Below are positions 43,566 to 54,534 of a DNA stretch of 64,000 bases, piece after piece (the stretch's first letter is position 1; each line of letters starts with the position of its first letter). Under the pieces are notes generated by a model that made no database searches, was not told the origin of the DNA, and worked only from the letters and a program-made list of their open reading frames with translations. Origin of the DNA: Lepiota brunneoincarnata (lineage: Eukaryota > Basidiomycota > Agaricomycetes > Agaricales > Agaricaceae); NCBI GenBank assembly GCA_023014365.1, contig JAEBUN010000026.1:434001-498000 (forward strand). Direction: 5' to 3'. The position numbers and the translations under genes were made by a program.

Positions 43566-44434
43566 CTAGACGGGAGTAGAGGGACGACGAGCTGAGGAGG
43601 GCAACACTTCAACCCCGTCAGCGAAAAGTGCCGCCGCCCCCTCACGACTTTCCACCGAATTGACATCTTCTGTAACCGTGACACAAACAGGGGGGACAAC
43701 GACCTCGGCGATCTCCAGGGGCCTTCTGATAGAAACAGATGTGGGTGGGGAAGTAACGACGTCCATGGGAGCGTCAACAGGAGCAGGCAACAGTGGGGAC
43801 GAAGCACGAGGAGTGGCAACAGCAGGAGGGTCAAGGACAGGGGGTCCACCTGAACCCTCACCCGTAAGATGCCCAAGAAATTCGTGAAGGACTTGATGAA
43901 TGTGCGCGGCGGTGGCGGCAAAGCGACCACGCTCATCTACCAAAGGAAGGTTGGACCTGAGGACATCAAAAAAGTTGACGGCATCCTCGGCAGTCGCAGC
44001 CATACCCGCGTCCACCCAGACATCAGGATCGTTACCACCCCGAACGGTGTGTAAATTAAGAAGATTGCGCCCGAGTTCGTAAACTTGCTGAACATACTGA
44101 GCATGAAGATACCGCGCTTGGGTCTGTTGGGCCACGTTCAAAAGATGTAACGCTTGAAGGTTACGGAAACGTGAAACAAGATCTAAGCAGAAAAGAAAAG
44201 CAATAGTTAGCCAAACGAAAGACAAAAAAAAACACGGAATTACTCGCAGTCAGGGCTACTGAGCGCAAAGGGAAATATCCCCTCGGAAAAGTACTGTTGA
44301 AGAGGCAGGGGCTTGCTAAAAGTGCAGTTACTCCTACTACCCTTGGAGCATTGTTTGCAACAGCGACCAAGGCCAAACGAGGTACAGGTTACCGAGCCGA
44401 CCGAAATACAATTACTACAGAATAAGGGCACGAC
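43566..44434 (-). pseudogene. Antisense accessory gene acc-1, 3' part (after Gypsy2)
   Basis: Continuing the gene that starts at 51258: immediately after the Gypsy2 insertion the frame reads CSNCISVGSVTCTSFGLG and CCKQCSKGSRSNCTF, a cysteine cluster that looks zinc-binding (CxxC, CCxxC), then PLPLQQYFSEGIFPFALSS. After an intron (acceptor TTAG near 44183) comes LVSRFRNLQALHLLNVAQQT, a helical region with AATAAHIHQVLHEFLGHLTG, and a proline/valine-rich end at 43566. The exact donor for this intron is unclear, because the most obvious one gives the wrong phase. Confidence 0.5.
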
Positions 44435-44896
44435 TGTTAGGGCAACCTGGAGGGTTCGGACAACTCAGGGAGCTGAAACGTCACTGCAGGGAAATCCTAA
44501 GTATTATTAATCTGTGAGCTAAGTAGGGAGTCCATACCTGCAGGGAAATCCTAAGAGAATAGGATGAGGGAACCCCTGCAGGCGAAAACTATGTATATAC
44601 TTGACTTATATAATCAATATAAATTGAACAAGGCTTGACGGTGGTGTCTGGGTGTTGCACAAGGCCAGGTGTGATTAAAATGAGTGTGGGGAGTGAAGAT
44701 AACAGTCTGAAGTCTACAGGAAATGGGAGGAAGCAGGTGAGGGTTAAGGAGGGTGTAGAGGGTGAAGGAAGGGGTTTAACTGGGCAGTGAGGGGACCTCT
44801 GGTGCATTCTGGTTATGTTTGGGGTGTAAACGTTTGAAAGGGGGGATGTACAGTGTGCTGGGAGGCTTAGGGGTGTTTGTGGATTGTCCCCTTACA
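44435..44896 (-). repeat. Gypsy2 3' LTR
   Basis: 462 bp, on the minus strand from TGTAAGGGGACAATCC to GCCCTAACA. A polypurine tract (GAGGGGGGGTAGA in minus sense, 44897-44910) precedes it. Two G to A differences from the 5' LTR were noticed (near 44769 and 44846). Confidence 0.92.
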
Positions 44897-47800
44897 TCTA
44901 CCCCCCCCTCAGGATCGCAGCGACTCGACGTGATGGTTGGGAGTGGTTGGAATGGGATGGAACCGAACTGGAGAGCTTGTATGAAGCGTGGGGCTCCAGG
45001 GTGTTGCTCGTAGAATTTCTTAACGAGTTCCGGTGCACGTACGTCAGCCGAGTCTTCCCAGGAGTTATGTTCGCGACCGAAACCTCTCCATTTGATCAAA
45101 AATTTGAGTTTTCGTCGTACGAATCGGCTGTCTAGGATTTCTTCCACTTCCCACTCCTTCTCGTCGTCGATGACTACTGGATCGGGTGGTGGGGGTGGCT
45201 GTTGGGCTGGGAATGGGTCCTCTGGCGCAGGGAGAAGTTTTACGATGTTGAAGACTGGGTGGAGGCGTCGCATGGACTGGGGAAGTTTCAGGCGGTAGGC
45301 GTTGGCGCTGACCTGTCGTTCTACTGTATAGGGGCCTAGTCTGAGGTGTGACAGCTTCTTGGACGGTCGGGTGGTTTGAATATCACTTGCGTCCAAGTAA
45401 ACTCGGTCCCCGGGTTTGAAGGTAGGTGCTGGGGTGCGGCGTTGGTTGTAGTATCTCGCCATTTTGTCTTTAGACCGTACCAAGGCAGCTTTGGCTTCCT
45501 CCAGCGTCGCTTTCATCCGGTTAGTGAATTTGTTGACCGTTTCTAGACGAGAAGGTCGTTGGTGAGGTTCAAAGCCCATCTGGGGGTGTCTACCAGTGTC
45601 GAGAAGGAAGGGGGAGTGCTGGGTCGAGGCGTGGATATGATTATTGTGTTGAAATTTGGCCAGTGGGAGGAGATCTAGCCAGTCGTCCTGCCTCTCATTG
45701 ACGAAGATCCGAAGGTATTGGTCTAATTCTTGATTAACCCTTTCCGTTTGACCATCTGCTTGGGGGTGCCATGCCGTCGTGCTCGCTACCTTAATTCCTA
45801 GCTTCTGGTAAAGTTCCTTGGTGAACTCTGCAACAAACTGGGGGCCTCTGTCGGACACTACCTGTTTGGGGAGACCATGTAGTTTCCATACGTTGTGCAG
45901 GAATAGCCAAGCGGCTCCTTCAGCCGTCACCGTGGTGTGTGTGGGGATGAAATGGGCTCGCTTGGAGGCCGAATCGACTACGGTCATCACGGCGTCATAC
46001 CCAGCCGAAGGAGGAAGCTCTACAATAAAGTCAACGCTGATGGTATCCCATCGGGACTCGGGAATAGGCAAGGGGTGAAGTTCTCCGGTAGGGAGGTGAC
46101 GGTGGGGCTTCGTTCTGAGGCATAAGTCACATGTGGAGACATACTGACCTACGAAGCGAGACATCTGCGGCCACCAGTAGTTTCGGGAGACCAATTCGAG
46201 TGTCTTCCAACGACCTGCGTGCCCACCGATCGGGGAATCGTGGCAGAGGGCCACGATGCGGCGTCGGAGGTCGTTGCTGTTCGGGACGTAGATCCGGCCT
46301 CGGAATAATAGCAGTCCGTCCACATTAGACCACTCGGATGAGTGTACGGTTCTAGAAGAGGACTCCTTGAGCCTGCGGGCCGAATTCGCGACTGCCTCTT
46401 CTGCAGTCTCGGAGCGATTCCCTGCTCAGATGTCTTGTAGAAGGACTTGTTCTTTGCCGGCGGCTTGAATTCCTTCGAGGGCTCGGATCGCAAGCTTCTC
46501 CCTCGTCAAGAGGACGACATCTTCGTTGTCACGATCTCCGGGGCCGTGGTCTGCATGGCGGGACAACGCGTCGGCTTTCCCCATCGATTTACCCGGCCGG
46601 TGGTGAAGCTTGAAGTCAAAGCGAGCTTGGCGGCGATTAAGTTTTTTAGCTGTCATGAAATACTCTAGGTTTCGGTGGTCTGACCAGATTTCCACGACAT
46701 GGAGGGCGCCTTCTAAGAAGTGCCGCCATTCCTCGAGTGCTCGGATGATCACCAGCATTTCCTTGTCGTGAATCTCGTAGTTTCGTTGTGCCTGGTCCAG
46801 GGATTTAGAATAGAATGCCACCGGGTGCCATTTACCTTCCTCCGACTGCTGAGAGAGTACCGCTCCAGTGGCAAAATCCAAACTGTCCGCTTCGAGCCGG
46901 AAAGGCAAGGAGGTGTCCGGCGAGGCGAGAACGGGCGCGGACGTGATTAGCTCCTTAAGGGTGGTGAAAGCGCTATGTTCTGGCTTTCCCCATCGCCAAG
47001 GAGTGTCCGATTTAGTGAGATCAAACAGAGGGCAGGCGTAGTGTGAAAAATCTTGGATAAAACGCCTATAGAAGTTCACGAAGCCCAGGAACGCCTGGAC
47101 CTCTCGCTTGTCTGTAGGCGTCGGCCACTCCTGTACTCCGGCGACCTTTACCGGGTCCATCTCCACCTTATTTTCCGAAATGACTAGCCCTAAGTACTCC
47201 ACCCTGGTCTTCTCGAACTCGCACTTCTCCGGTCGGAGGTAGAGCCGGTGGCGGCGAAGTATCTCTAGAACACGACGGGTAACTCTTCTATGTTCTTCTA
47301 CGGTCCTTGTGAAGATAAGGATGTCGTCGAGATATACTACAACGACCCCTTCTGCGATGAGGTCCCTAAAGATATTGTTCATCATCGTCTGGAAAGTAGC
47401 GGGGCTGTTGGTAAGTCCGAAGAACATCACTAGAGGCTCAAAGAGGCCCCGGTTGGTGCGGAAGGCTGCTTTCCATTCGTCTCCGGGTTTAATCCGTATG
47501 TTATTGAAACCCCAGCGAATATCGAGTTTGGTGAAATACTTGGCCCCTCGGAGTTGATTTACGAGCTCCGAGATGAGTGGGAGTGGGTATTTATTTTTCA
47601 CCGTGATTGCGTTAAGAGCTTGGTAATCTTGAACCAATCTGAGCGAGCCATCCTTCTTTTTAATAAAAAACACCGGAGAGGCCATGGGGGACTTCGAAGC
47701 ACGGATTCTCCTGGTAGTTAAGTTCTCCTGAATGAAGGAGTCAAGTTCTGACTGTTCAGAGGGGGCCAGAGGGTATACCTTGCAGCCTGTAGGCGTCGCT

Positions 47801-48933
47801 CCCGGTATGAGCTTGATAGCATGGTCCCAAGCCCTTTGTTCCGGGAGAGAGTCGAAGGACTCTTTCTCGAACACGGAGGCGAAGTCACGGAGATACTCGG
47901 GAATGGGATCCAGTAGGCCGGAGATTTCAGGGGATGCCCGAGGAGGTTGCGAATTGCGGTGGAAGGCCTCCGCGAGTCTTTGGGAGGTAGTGCTGGTTGC
48001 TTGGATGAACTGGGGTTCCGGACGGAGAACGGTGGCCCAGATACGTTCGCCGTCTCCGGTCCCTCGTTCGGATTTTGGTTGAAGACCCGGGATCTCTTGA
48101 ATCTCCTCCCAGTCGTCATCCGAGAGTGGATAAGGGCCTTCCGAGCACATCGAGATTGCTTTAATCTCAGCCTTCCGGAGCTTTCGTTCAGTTCTCAGCT
48201 GTTCCTTACACAGTGTGCAACACCTATCTGGGCATCGGGTCATCCTGACTTCACCTGTCTGCCAGTCTACTTCGGGGTTATGCTCCTTCAACCATGAGAA
48301 GCCGAGTAGTAAGTCTTGCTTTCCGAGCGATGTGACCGCCAAGGTGGTGCGCTCTGAGTGAGATTTGTAACGGAGAACTATGTCTAAGACCTCCGTAATT
48401 GAACCCGCTTCGTTCTCGGTGCCATCAACGTTGAAGATGGGGATGGGCTGGGAAAGGGGGCGCGTGTTGAGACGATTTCTCTGTACGAAATCGCGGTCGA
48501 CGAAGCAGCTTGTCGCCCCGCTGTCCAGGAGGGCCTGAGTGACCTTCCGTTCCGCTGTGTCCGTCGTTTCTAGCTCCACTGTCAGATGAAGCAACCGCGG
48601 AGACTCTGCTGAAGATATCTTGAACACCGGGGGCAAACGCCGCTCCCATTTCGGCCGTCTCAGTCGTTTAGGCAAGGAAGAGCTTAAAGGGGGTGTGTCT
48701 TGTACAGGGATCAGGTTTTGGGTAGGGACAGTGTCGTTTATTAGGTCTATGGGTAATACACTGTACCTACTCCCTGTGGGCAACCGGGGCACACTATTCA
48801 CCGACCACCTGAGACAAAATCCGTCTCGTCTTTGCTTTCTCAATGTTCCGATGACCCTTGAGCTTCCACGATGTCTTTCTCGGCTAATAATTGCTGAATC
48901 AGGGCTTCCCTCTCCTCCAAGTCTAAGAAGCAA
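44776..48933 (-). pseudogene. pol: Gypsy2 pol with one in-frame TGA
   Basis: Protease: TQALLDSGATSCFVDRDFVQ. RT: FFIKKKDGSLRLVQDYQALN, FTKLDIRWGFNNIRIKPGDE and VVYLDDILIFT (active site). RNase H: FATGAVLSQQSEEGKWHPVA and HHRPGKSMGKADALSRH. After a single TGA (46424-46426), in phase, integrase follows: HDSPIGGHAGRWKTLELVSR, CDLCLRTKPHRHLPTGELH, VDFIVELPPSAGYDAVMTVV, VSDRGPQFVAEFTKELYQKL and ADGQTERVNQELDQYLRIF. The end is a chromodomain (EWEVEEILDSRFVRRKLKFL, WRGFGREHNSWED). Pol overlaps gag by 94 bp in the -1 frame. A CGA to TGA change (DI-R-AGN) would explain the stop. Confidence 0.92.
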
Positions 48934-50000
48934 ACGTCGAAGCGCCTAGGGCATTCGGATTTGACGTGGCCCGGCTGGTGGCATCTGTAGCAGACTACGG
49001 GCGTCGTCGTGGCCCTTCTGGTCGCATCAATATCCATTGGGACGGGTTTGGTCGGAGTGGGGGTGACGTGGGCAAAGGAGCAGGCTGATGGAAAGGGGGT
49101 CGAAGTTGACGTGGCAAGGGGGGCAACAGGGGCAGATGTGAGGTGATAGGGGTTGGCGGAGGGCTTTGCCGAGGGTATTTGTGTCCGCCCCAAGGCTTGG
49201 AAGGCATCGTTGGCAGCTCGGTTCTGATCTATGAGCTGCGCTGCCTTGTACCAAGCCTCCGGAGCATTGTCTGAGGGTCGGTTGGCCATCATCGTGGCTA
49301 CTGCGGTCTGTATGGCCGGGCGGAGGCCTCGACGGAACTTGACAACGATGGTCTTGTCATCTTTGTACCCGGAGTCCGAGATAAGCTCTAGGAACTTGTC
49401 CAGGTAGTCTTCGACGTTCCTGTTTCGTTGGAAGTACTCTGTACCTTCCAGCCGATTGACAGCAGCTGCCTCGGAGTCCACGGGGAAGAAGTGCTTACGG
49501 AATTCGCCTTGAAAGTCCTCCCAATCTAGGAACCTCTCTGCTCCTTGGTTCCTATCTTCCCACCGAAATATCTGATCCGTCCACTTAGCAGCATGCCCCT
49601 CTTTCATGAACGACATAGCCCAGAGTATCTTCTGCTGGTCCAAGGCGAAATGAGTCGGGCAGAGTCGTAGGTAAGTGTTACAGGAGTTCAAGAAGGCCCT
49701 CCCACGCGTTCGGTCACCCGAGAAGTCTGGTGGAGTCGCTGGTTTGACTTTTGAGGAGCGAGTGCGTTGGGTAGAGGGAGGGGACGTGTCAGGGACGGGT
49801 GGAGTCGCGTCAGGAGCATTTGGGGTTTTTGGACGTTGGGAGAGTTCTTGAAGGGTGGTTTGAATCGACTGGATCACTTCCGTGAGGGCCAGCTCGGAGT
49901 CGGCCTGCCTAGTCATCACCGATGCCACGTCCTGCTGGAGTTGGGCAATCATAGCCAGAGGGTCTGAGGGCCCGTTCTCCGGTGCATTTTGCTGTGACAT
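48840..50000 (-). CDS. gag: Gypsy2 gag
   Basis: A 386-residue intact frame begins MSQQNAPENGPSDPLAMIAQ with an N-terminal coiled segment. A Retrotrans_gag capsid region follows (RAFLNSCNTYLRLCPTHFAL; WTDQIFRWEDRN; FRKHFFPVDSEAAAVNRLEG), and a CCHC knuckle (CYRCHQPGHVKSECP) lies near residue 340. The ATG at 50000 is about 135 bp inside the 5' LTR. The gene ends in the pol overlap, which suggests pol is made by -1 frameshifting. Confidence 0.92.
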   Translation of the reverse strand: MSQQNAPENGPSDPLAMIAQLQQDVASVMTRQADSELALTEVIQSIQTTLQELSQRPKTPNAPDATPPVPDTSPPSTQRTRSSKVKPATPPDFSGDRTRGRAFLNSCNTYLRLCPTHFALDQQKILWAMSFMKEGHAAKWTDQIFRWEDRNQGAERFLDWEDFQGEFRKHFFPVDSEAAAVNRLEGTEYFQRNRNVEDYLDKFLELISDSGYKDDKTIVVKFRRGLRPAIQTAVATMMANRPSDNAPEAWYKAAQLIDQNRAANDAFQALGRTQIPSAKPSANPYHLTSAPVAPLATSTSTPFPSACSFAHVTPTPTKPVPMDIDATRRATTTPVVCYRCHQPGHVKSECPRRFDVCFLDLEEREALIQQLLAEKDIVEAQGSSEH

Positions 50001-50135
50001 GAGTGAGAGACGAGGTTGGACGAGGGGAGAGAAGAGTGCTGAGTGTTAGGCTGCTACTGAGTCGAAAAACACGTTATGGACAGGGTAGGGCCTATGGACA
50101 ACCGGACTGGTCTCGTTAGGGGGATCCTATTCTTC

Positions 50136-50597
50136 TGTTAGGGCAACCTGGAGGGTTCGGACAACTCAGGGAGCTGAAACGTCACTGCAGGGAAATCCTA
50201 AGTATTATTAATCTGTGAGCTAAGTAGGGAGTCCATACCTGCAGGGAAATCCTAAGAGAATAGGATGAGGGAACCCCTGCAGGCGAAAACTATGTATATA
50301 CTTGACTTATATAATCAATATAAATTGAACAAGGCTTGACGGTGGTGTCTGGGTGTTGCACAAGGCCAGGTGTGATTAAAATGAGTGTGGGGAGTGAAGA
50401 TAACAGTCTGAAGTCTACAGGAAATGGGAGGAAGCAGGTGAGGGTTAAGGAGGGTGTAGAGGGTGAAGGGAGGGGTTTAACTGGGCAGTGAGGGGACCTC
50501 TGGTGCATTCTGGTTATGTTTGGGGTGTAAACGTTTGAAAGGGGGGGTGTACAGTGTGCTGGGAGGCTTAGGGGTGTTTGTGGATTGTCCCCTTACA
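50136..50597 (-). repeat. Gypsy2 5' LTR
   Basis: 462 bp, matching the copy at 44435-44896. The right end TTACA is followed by ACGAC (50598-50602). The primer site on its inner side (minus sense GAAGAATAGGATCCCC) was not matched to a tRNA 3' end. Confidence 0.92.
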
Positions 50598-51258
50598 ACG
50601 ACAGGTTCCTAAGGGATTGATAAGGAACTATTAGTTGAGGAATTAAGGCAGAAATAAAACAGAGAACATACCGGTGCCATGCCCTGTTGAAAATACGCCG
50701 CGGTATCTGGAGTAAGAATGGGTTTGTCCCAGGTACAGCCAAACTGGGAAACCAATTGCGCCGTAGTACGAGACCCTAAGAAAACAGACCCATCTAGGCT
50801 CAGGGGAGAACTTACAGGAAAAAAGGGACTTACGGCCTTCACCCGGAGTTCGTTGAACCGCTGGAGTCTTCCCTTTGGCCTTCTGAGAATGTTTAATCGA
50901 GGAACGAGTGGTCGAACGAGAAGAACGCTGGGGAGGAGATAAATGAGAGTCTTCAGAAGACTCAAGTTCGTCTTCTCCCTCTTCTGAGGAATCTTGTTGC
51001 TCGCTTTCACCAGAACTACCGGAATCCTCGGATTTGACAACTTTAGAACGACGAAGGCGACTGTGAGCGGACTTCTTGTGCGCAGTAACGGCGGTTCTAG
51101 CGGCTTTGGCCTTTTTACCTGAATAGAACAAGGCAGGAAAGTCAGTAGAGAGCGAACTACAAAAAGAAATCAAAGAAAACAAAACACTTACCTGACCATT
51201 GCTTGCGATTGCGGGAGGGGGCTTTTGTTAGAGACGAAGTTTGCGAGCGCTTGGGCAT
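50598..51258 (-). pseudogene. Antisense accessory gene acc-1, 5' exons
   Basis: It starts MPKRSQTSSLTKAPSRNRKQ at 51258. Exon 1 (51192-51258) ends at GTAAGT. Exon 2 (50834-51118) is basic then acidic-serine-rich: AARTAVTAHKKSAHSRLRRS, GSSGESEQQDSSEEGEDELE, SSRSTTRSSIKHSQKAKGK. Exon 3 (50672-50775) encodes RTTAQLVSQFGCTWDKPILT and PDTAAYFQQGMAP. Exon 4 starts at 50608 and is broken after 11 bases by Gypsy2. Introns have GT..AG ends of about 60-75 bp. The basic N-terminus suggests a nuclear protein, and the rest of the gene (43566-44434) adds a cysteine cluster. Confidence 0.6.
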
Positions 51259-51821
51259 GATGAAAGAGGGCAGGAAAGAAAGAAATAGAGGGAGTTAACA
51301 AAGTCGGTAAACAAATAAGCGAATGGCAATCGATCGCGCACAGACCCAGATGTGCGAAATTCGAATCCCACCTACCTAAGACAGACTCCTGGGAATTGGA
51401 AATACCTGGAAAATCAGAGATCGAAGTTTAAAAATCATTCAGTAGGGAGGGAATCGCCGAATTCGTGACTCGTGGCCTTTGCCGAAATATGTGATTATCA
51501 AATGAGATTTGATAAGCCAGCCCGACCTACCATACCATTTCCAAGGGCAAGGTGCAAACGAGGATGGACAACCTAGAGTTCTATATCCTAGGCTAATATT
51601 AGACCTAATTGCATAAACGGGCTTGGCATTACAAGGCCGGATCAACGGGAACGGTGCTAGTGCCAGTTCCGAGACAAGTGGCTGTGAAATCAATAATTCC
51701 CTATAAAGGATAATAAATCTAAAAACCGGTCATGGTGACTGATAACCGCTGAGAAGACAGGCGTGATAAAACTCCGATGAAAATGACGAAAATGGAGGCT
51801 TTTGGAGACTGAGGACAGTCA

Positions 51822-51839
51822 TTTAAAAAAAGGGGGAGA
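51822..51839 (+). promoter_or_regulatory. Gypsy1 polypurine tract
   Basis: AAAAAAAGGGGGAGA ends directly before the 3' LTR (TGTTGCGC at 51840), the plus-strand priming site. Confidence 0.75.
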
Positions 51840-53684
51840 TGTTGCGCTGCAAAATCATTTCATTTGTGAAATCACTAGCTAATAAAGTAACTAACTCTCC
51901 GTTACTGAATAATATCAGTATATGGCCATGGTCAGAATACTATCTAAAATATGTGAAGGCGGACATCTCAGAAACAGAACCAGAACACCCAGACAAGTAA
52001 AAGTGATGTTAACTAACTTATGGGTGACAAGGCTATGGAAGAATGACTCTGGTATGAATGTACCTGAGCATTGTATCCGATACCGTGTTAACTAAGATAT
52101 TAGTTAAGATACTCATGACTGCACAAAAAGACCCATTTCTTCGCCTCTGCCCTAGAAAGTGGACGAGTCGCAACACCTATGTCATCCGGATGGTACCTAG
52201 TCATAATAACAGGTCCAGGAGTGAATATTGACAAAAGAATGTAGGGATTAGCTGAATGCCCTGACAAGAATGTCCCCTTGAAACGGTTCTGATGATATTG
52301 AAACCTAAGGGATCGAATGGGGGTATCCCCGAGGGTACTCAGGGAAGGATGCCCCCTCATAGAAACAAAAAGAGATCAGAAATGATGAACTAGAAAATGA
52401 AGATTGATAAGAATAGAATAAGCTAATTAATTCTAGTGTTAGTCTACTACCTGAAGACTATGGAAGTGGACTTTAGAACATTAGGGTTGAAAAGCTCAGG
52501 TGTGGAGAGTCCGAGAATAAAATAAAAACCAATAGATAAACGTTAGCGAGGAAACTCGCTAACCTGGCTGGCTGTGATATAAATAGCCAGGCACCTAGGG
52601 AGCAAGTCCCTGAGAGCAAATTGATGTCGCTGATATCGGAACTCCTAGAATGATGCTCCTAAATGATGAGGAGACAATAAAATGATGAAGCTGAAGGCTT
52701 GTTTCAGGTATACCCATAAGTTAATTGTATATTGTTATAAAAACTCGTCTGTAAATTACATGGGAGGCAAGAAACCGCTTGCCTATTTCCCCCCCTGATT
52801 GTATGGTTGATTAGGATAAGAATATAAAGCAATTTTACGCGATTTTCTTCGGTCATAAGACCACCAGAGACTTAAAGAGTTATACTCTTTAAAACCAGAC
52901 CCTTTGAAACGATTGAGATATTGACAGACCCTTCTGCTTGACTTGAGAACTGAATACGAGTTGCTACGCCTCTTCGGTTCTTAAGTAGAAAAGTTCACTA
53001 ACTTCCGTTTCTTTGGGTTCCTCTTAGAGGCCTTGCCTCAGAAGTATACCATTGAATTGTAGAGCTGTTTAATTGAGAAGCGAACATAGTACGCTAGGGC
53101 CCATTGAAAACGCTGTCCACTAGGTCTATCTAGTTTAAAGATACTTACTGCAGGAGCTCGCTAGAAGCCTGTTTCGCTGAGTGGTATAAAAGTTTTATTG
53201 CCTTGTTCAGAAGCTGTAGTGCGCTAGGGCCTGTTAGATAACGCCATCCGCTAGGCCTACTAGCTTAAAGACACTTACTGCAGGAGCTTGTCAAAAGCCT
53301 GTCTCGCTGGGTAGTGTAAATTTACAGTATTGTCAAGAGAAAAGGACGTAGTATGCTAGGGCCCATTAGAACATGTTGTCTGCTAGGTCTACGGAGGTTC
53401 ACTGATTGCGAAAGCTTGCATTTTGCCTGACTTATCGAATCGTGAAGATATTAGTTAACATATTATATAGCAACGACCGTCAAAAGTTCCCATTGTATTC
53501 AGATAGAACAACTGTCTGTCTAGTTGGAGACTAAGAGAATAACGTACCAAAACCCTAAAAACACTAGAATTGAATATATTTCTGGAGATCTGTGACAACC
53601 TCTCCCCCACGAACTTATAAAGTCGGAATTAGCGAACCTGTTAACAAACTTCGTTTTCAATCTCGTAAAGTAATCCGCATTTCA
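51840..53684 (+). repeat. Gypsy1 3' LTR
   Basis: 1845 bp, same length as the 5' LTR and identical in the parts I compared. It is followed by ACGT (53685-53688), the target duplication of 31159-31162. Confidence 0.95.
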
Positions 53685-54060
53685 ACGTAATCTGTGGGTT
53701 ATATGTCTCATACACAGGTCTGAGTTCTTATTCCATTCATATTTAATGTGCCACTGACTGTGATCTTCAGGTCGAGGTGAGGACAAAAGAAAAGTGTCAT
53801 GGTTTCCCTTGACACACCTTTATGAGGGATCAGGTGAAGATTTGGGATGTTGGTCTGACCGGATGGACAATCTCTACAACAGACAAGTGGCCTGTGTGAT
53901 GGGAGCCTGCAAGGATGAGAAGATGGGATTTCCTTGGACCCCATCAATTTGGTGCCAGCGGCTGAGGGGTGCCCCTGAAGGACGAAGAGCAATGAAAGTC
54001 CTCAAAGAACGATCCAGGGAATTTATCAACAAGTTCAGTTCCCCTAGTGCCCATTGGTAG
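53685..54060 (+). pseudogene. Large cargo gene, 3' end
   Basis: When the ACGT duplication is collapsed, the reading frame of 28761-31162 continues as DELDV-ICGLYVSYTG. An intron (53718-53770, 53 bp, GT..AG, branch-like CTGAC) is then followed in phase by VSWFPLTHLYEGSGEDLGCW, PWTPSIWCQRLRGAPEGRRA and the stop at 54060. A SW(F/W)P...G.D.G.W...W pattern at the C-terminus is shared with large uncharacterised basidiomycete proteins I recall. This shows that Gypsy1 inserted in a real gene. Confidence 0.65.
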
Positions 54061-54534
54061 ATTCGTCTTTTTTTTTTTGCTGGAATAGTGTCATGTAAAT
54101 ACTGAAGTAGCTGGAATCACGAGTCAATATATATGTTTAATCTCCACCAGGCAAGTTGAATGAGTGTCTCGAATAGTCGGTGATGTTACACACACGCCGA
54201 AGCCAATGGCCTAACCTATACACCTGTAAAGCTGTTCCTCCTAGTTCTATGGTCACCCCCTGTCCCATCATCTATGGATCAGGGACATCGCATCTCTTGT
54301 TCCATTCACTCAGGACAAGGATGGTTAGAGGGCGTGGGAAAAAAGGGTCAGGTGACCATAATCAATCAGCCCATTTCCTTCACGCATTGCTTTCCACCAT
54401 CATCTCTGTTGTGCTTAACCACCTGGAACCTGTTTAATGGATGAGGTGAGTATTACGAAGGTCAAACTCTCATATACTGACACTCAGCACAGATGTTACT
54501 CTGTCATAGAAGCTAGATGCCAATCTGTGACTAC
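54061..54534. other. No clear gene
   Basis: A short plus-strand frame (54180-54437) has no motif I know. It probably contains the terminator of the upstream gene and the promoter of the transposase gene. Confidence 0.3.

Larger units (their letters stand above)
44435..50597 (-). mobile_element. Gypsy2, a chromodomain Ty3/Gypsy element (chromovirus)
   Basis: A 6163-bp element on the minus strand has 462-bp LTRs at both ends and ACGAC at 44430-44434 and 50598-50602. It encodes gag and pol with a C-terminal chromodomain. The two LTRs differ at only two sites that I noticed, so the insertion is recent. It sits in an exon of acc-1 inside Gypsy1. Confidence 0.95.
31163..53684 (+). mobile_element. 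Gypsy1, a giant Ty3/Gypsy element with accessory genes, containing Gypsy2
   Basis: Two 1845-bp LTRs, a primer site, gag, protease, RT/RNase H and integrase on the plus strand, a polypurine tract, and ACGT target duplications (31159-31162, 53685-53688) define the element. Without Gypsy2 and its duplication the element is about 16.35 kb, with 12.66 kb internal. Pol ends at 39946, leaving several kilobases that hold three mini membrane ORFs and two antisense genes. The LTRs have the same length and no difference in the stretches compared, so insertion is recent relative to the other repeats. Confidence 0.93.

Noticed and set aside
46424..46426. Programmed stop-codon readthrough in Gypsy2 pol
   Set aside because: Possible, but a CGA to TGA change explains it more simply, as similar TGA codons occur in clearly dead genes of the window.
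46149..46493. A separate 114-codon minus-strand gene between RNase H and integrase of Gypsy2
   Set aside because: It is a different frame of the pol gene; the pol frame itself continues in phase across one TGA and keeps integrase similarity.
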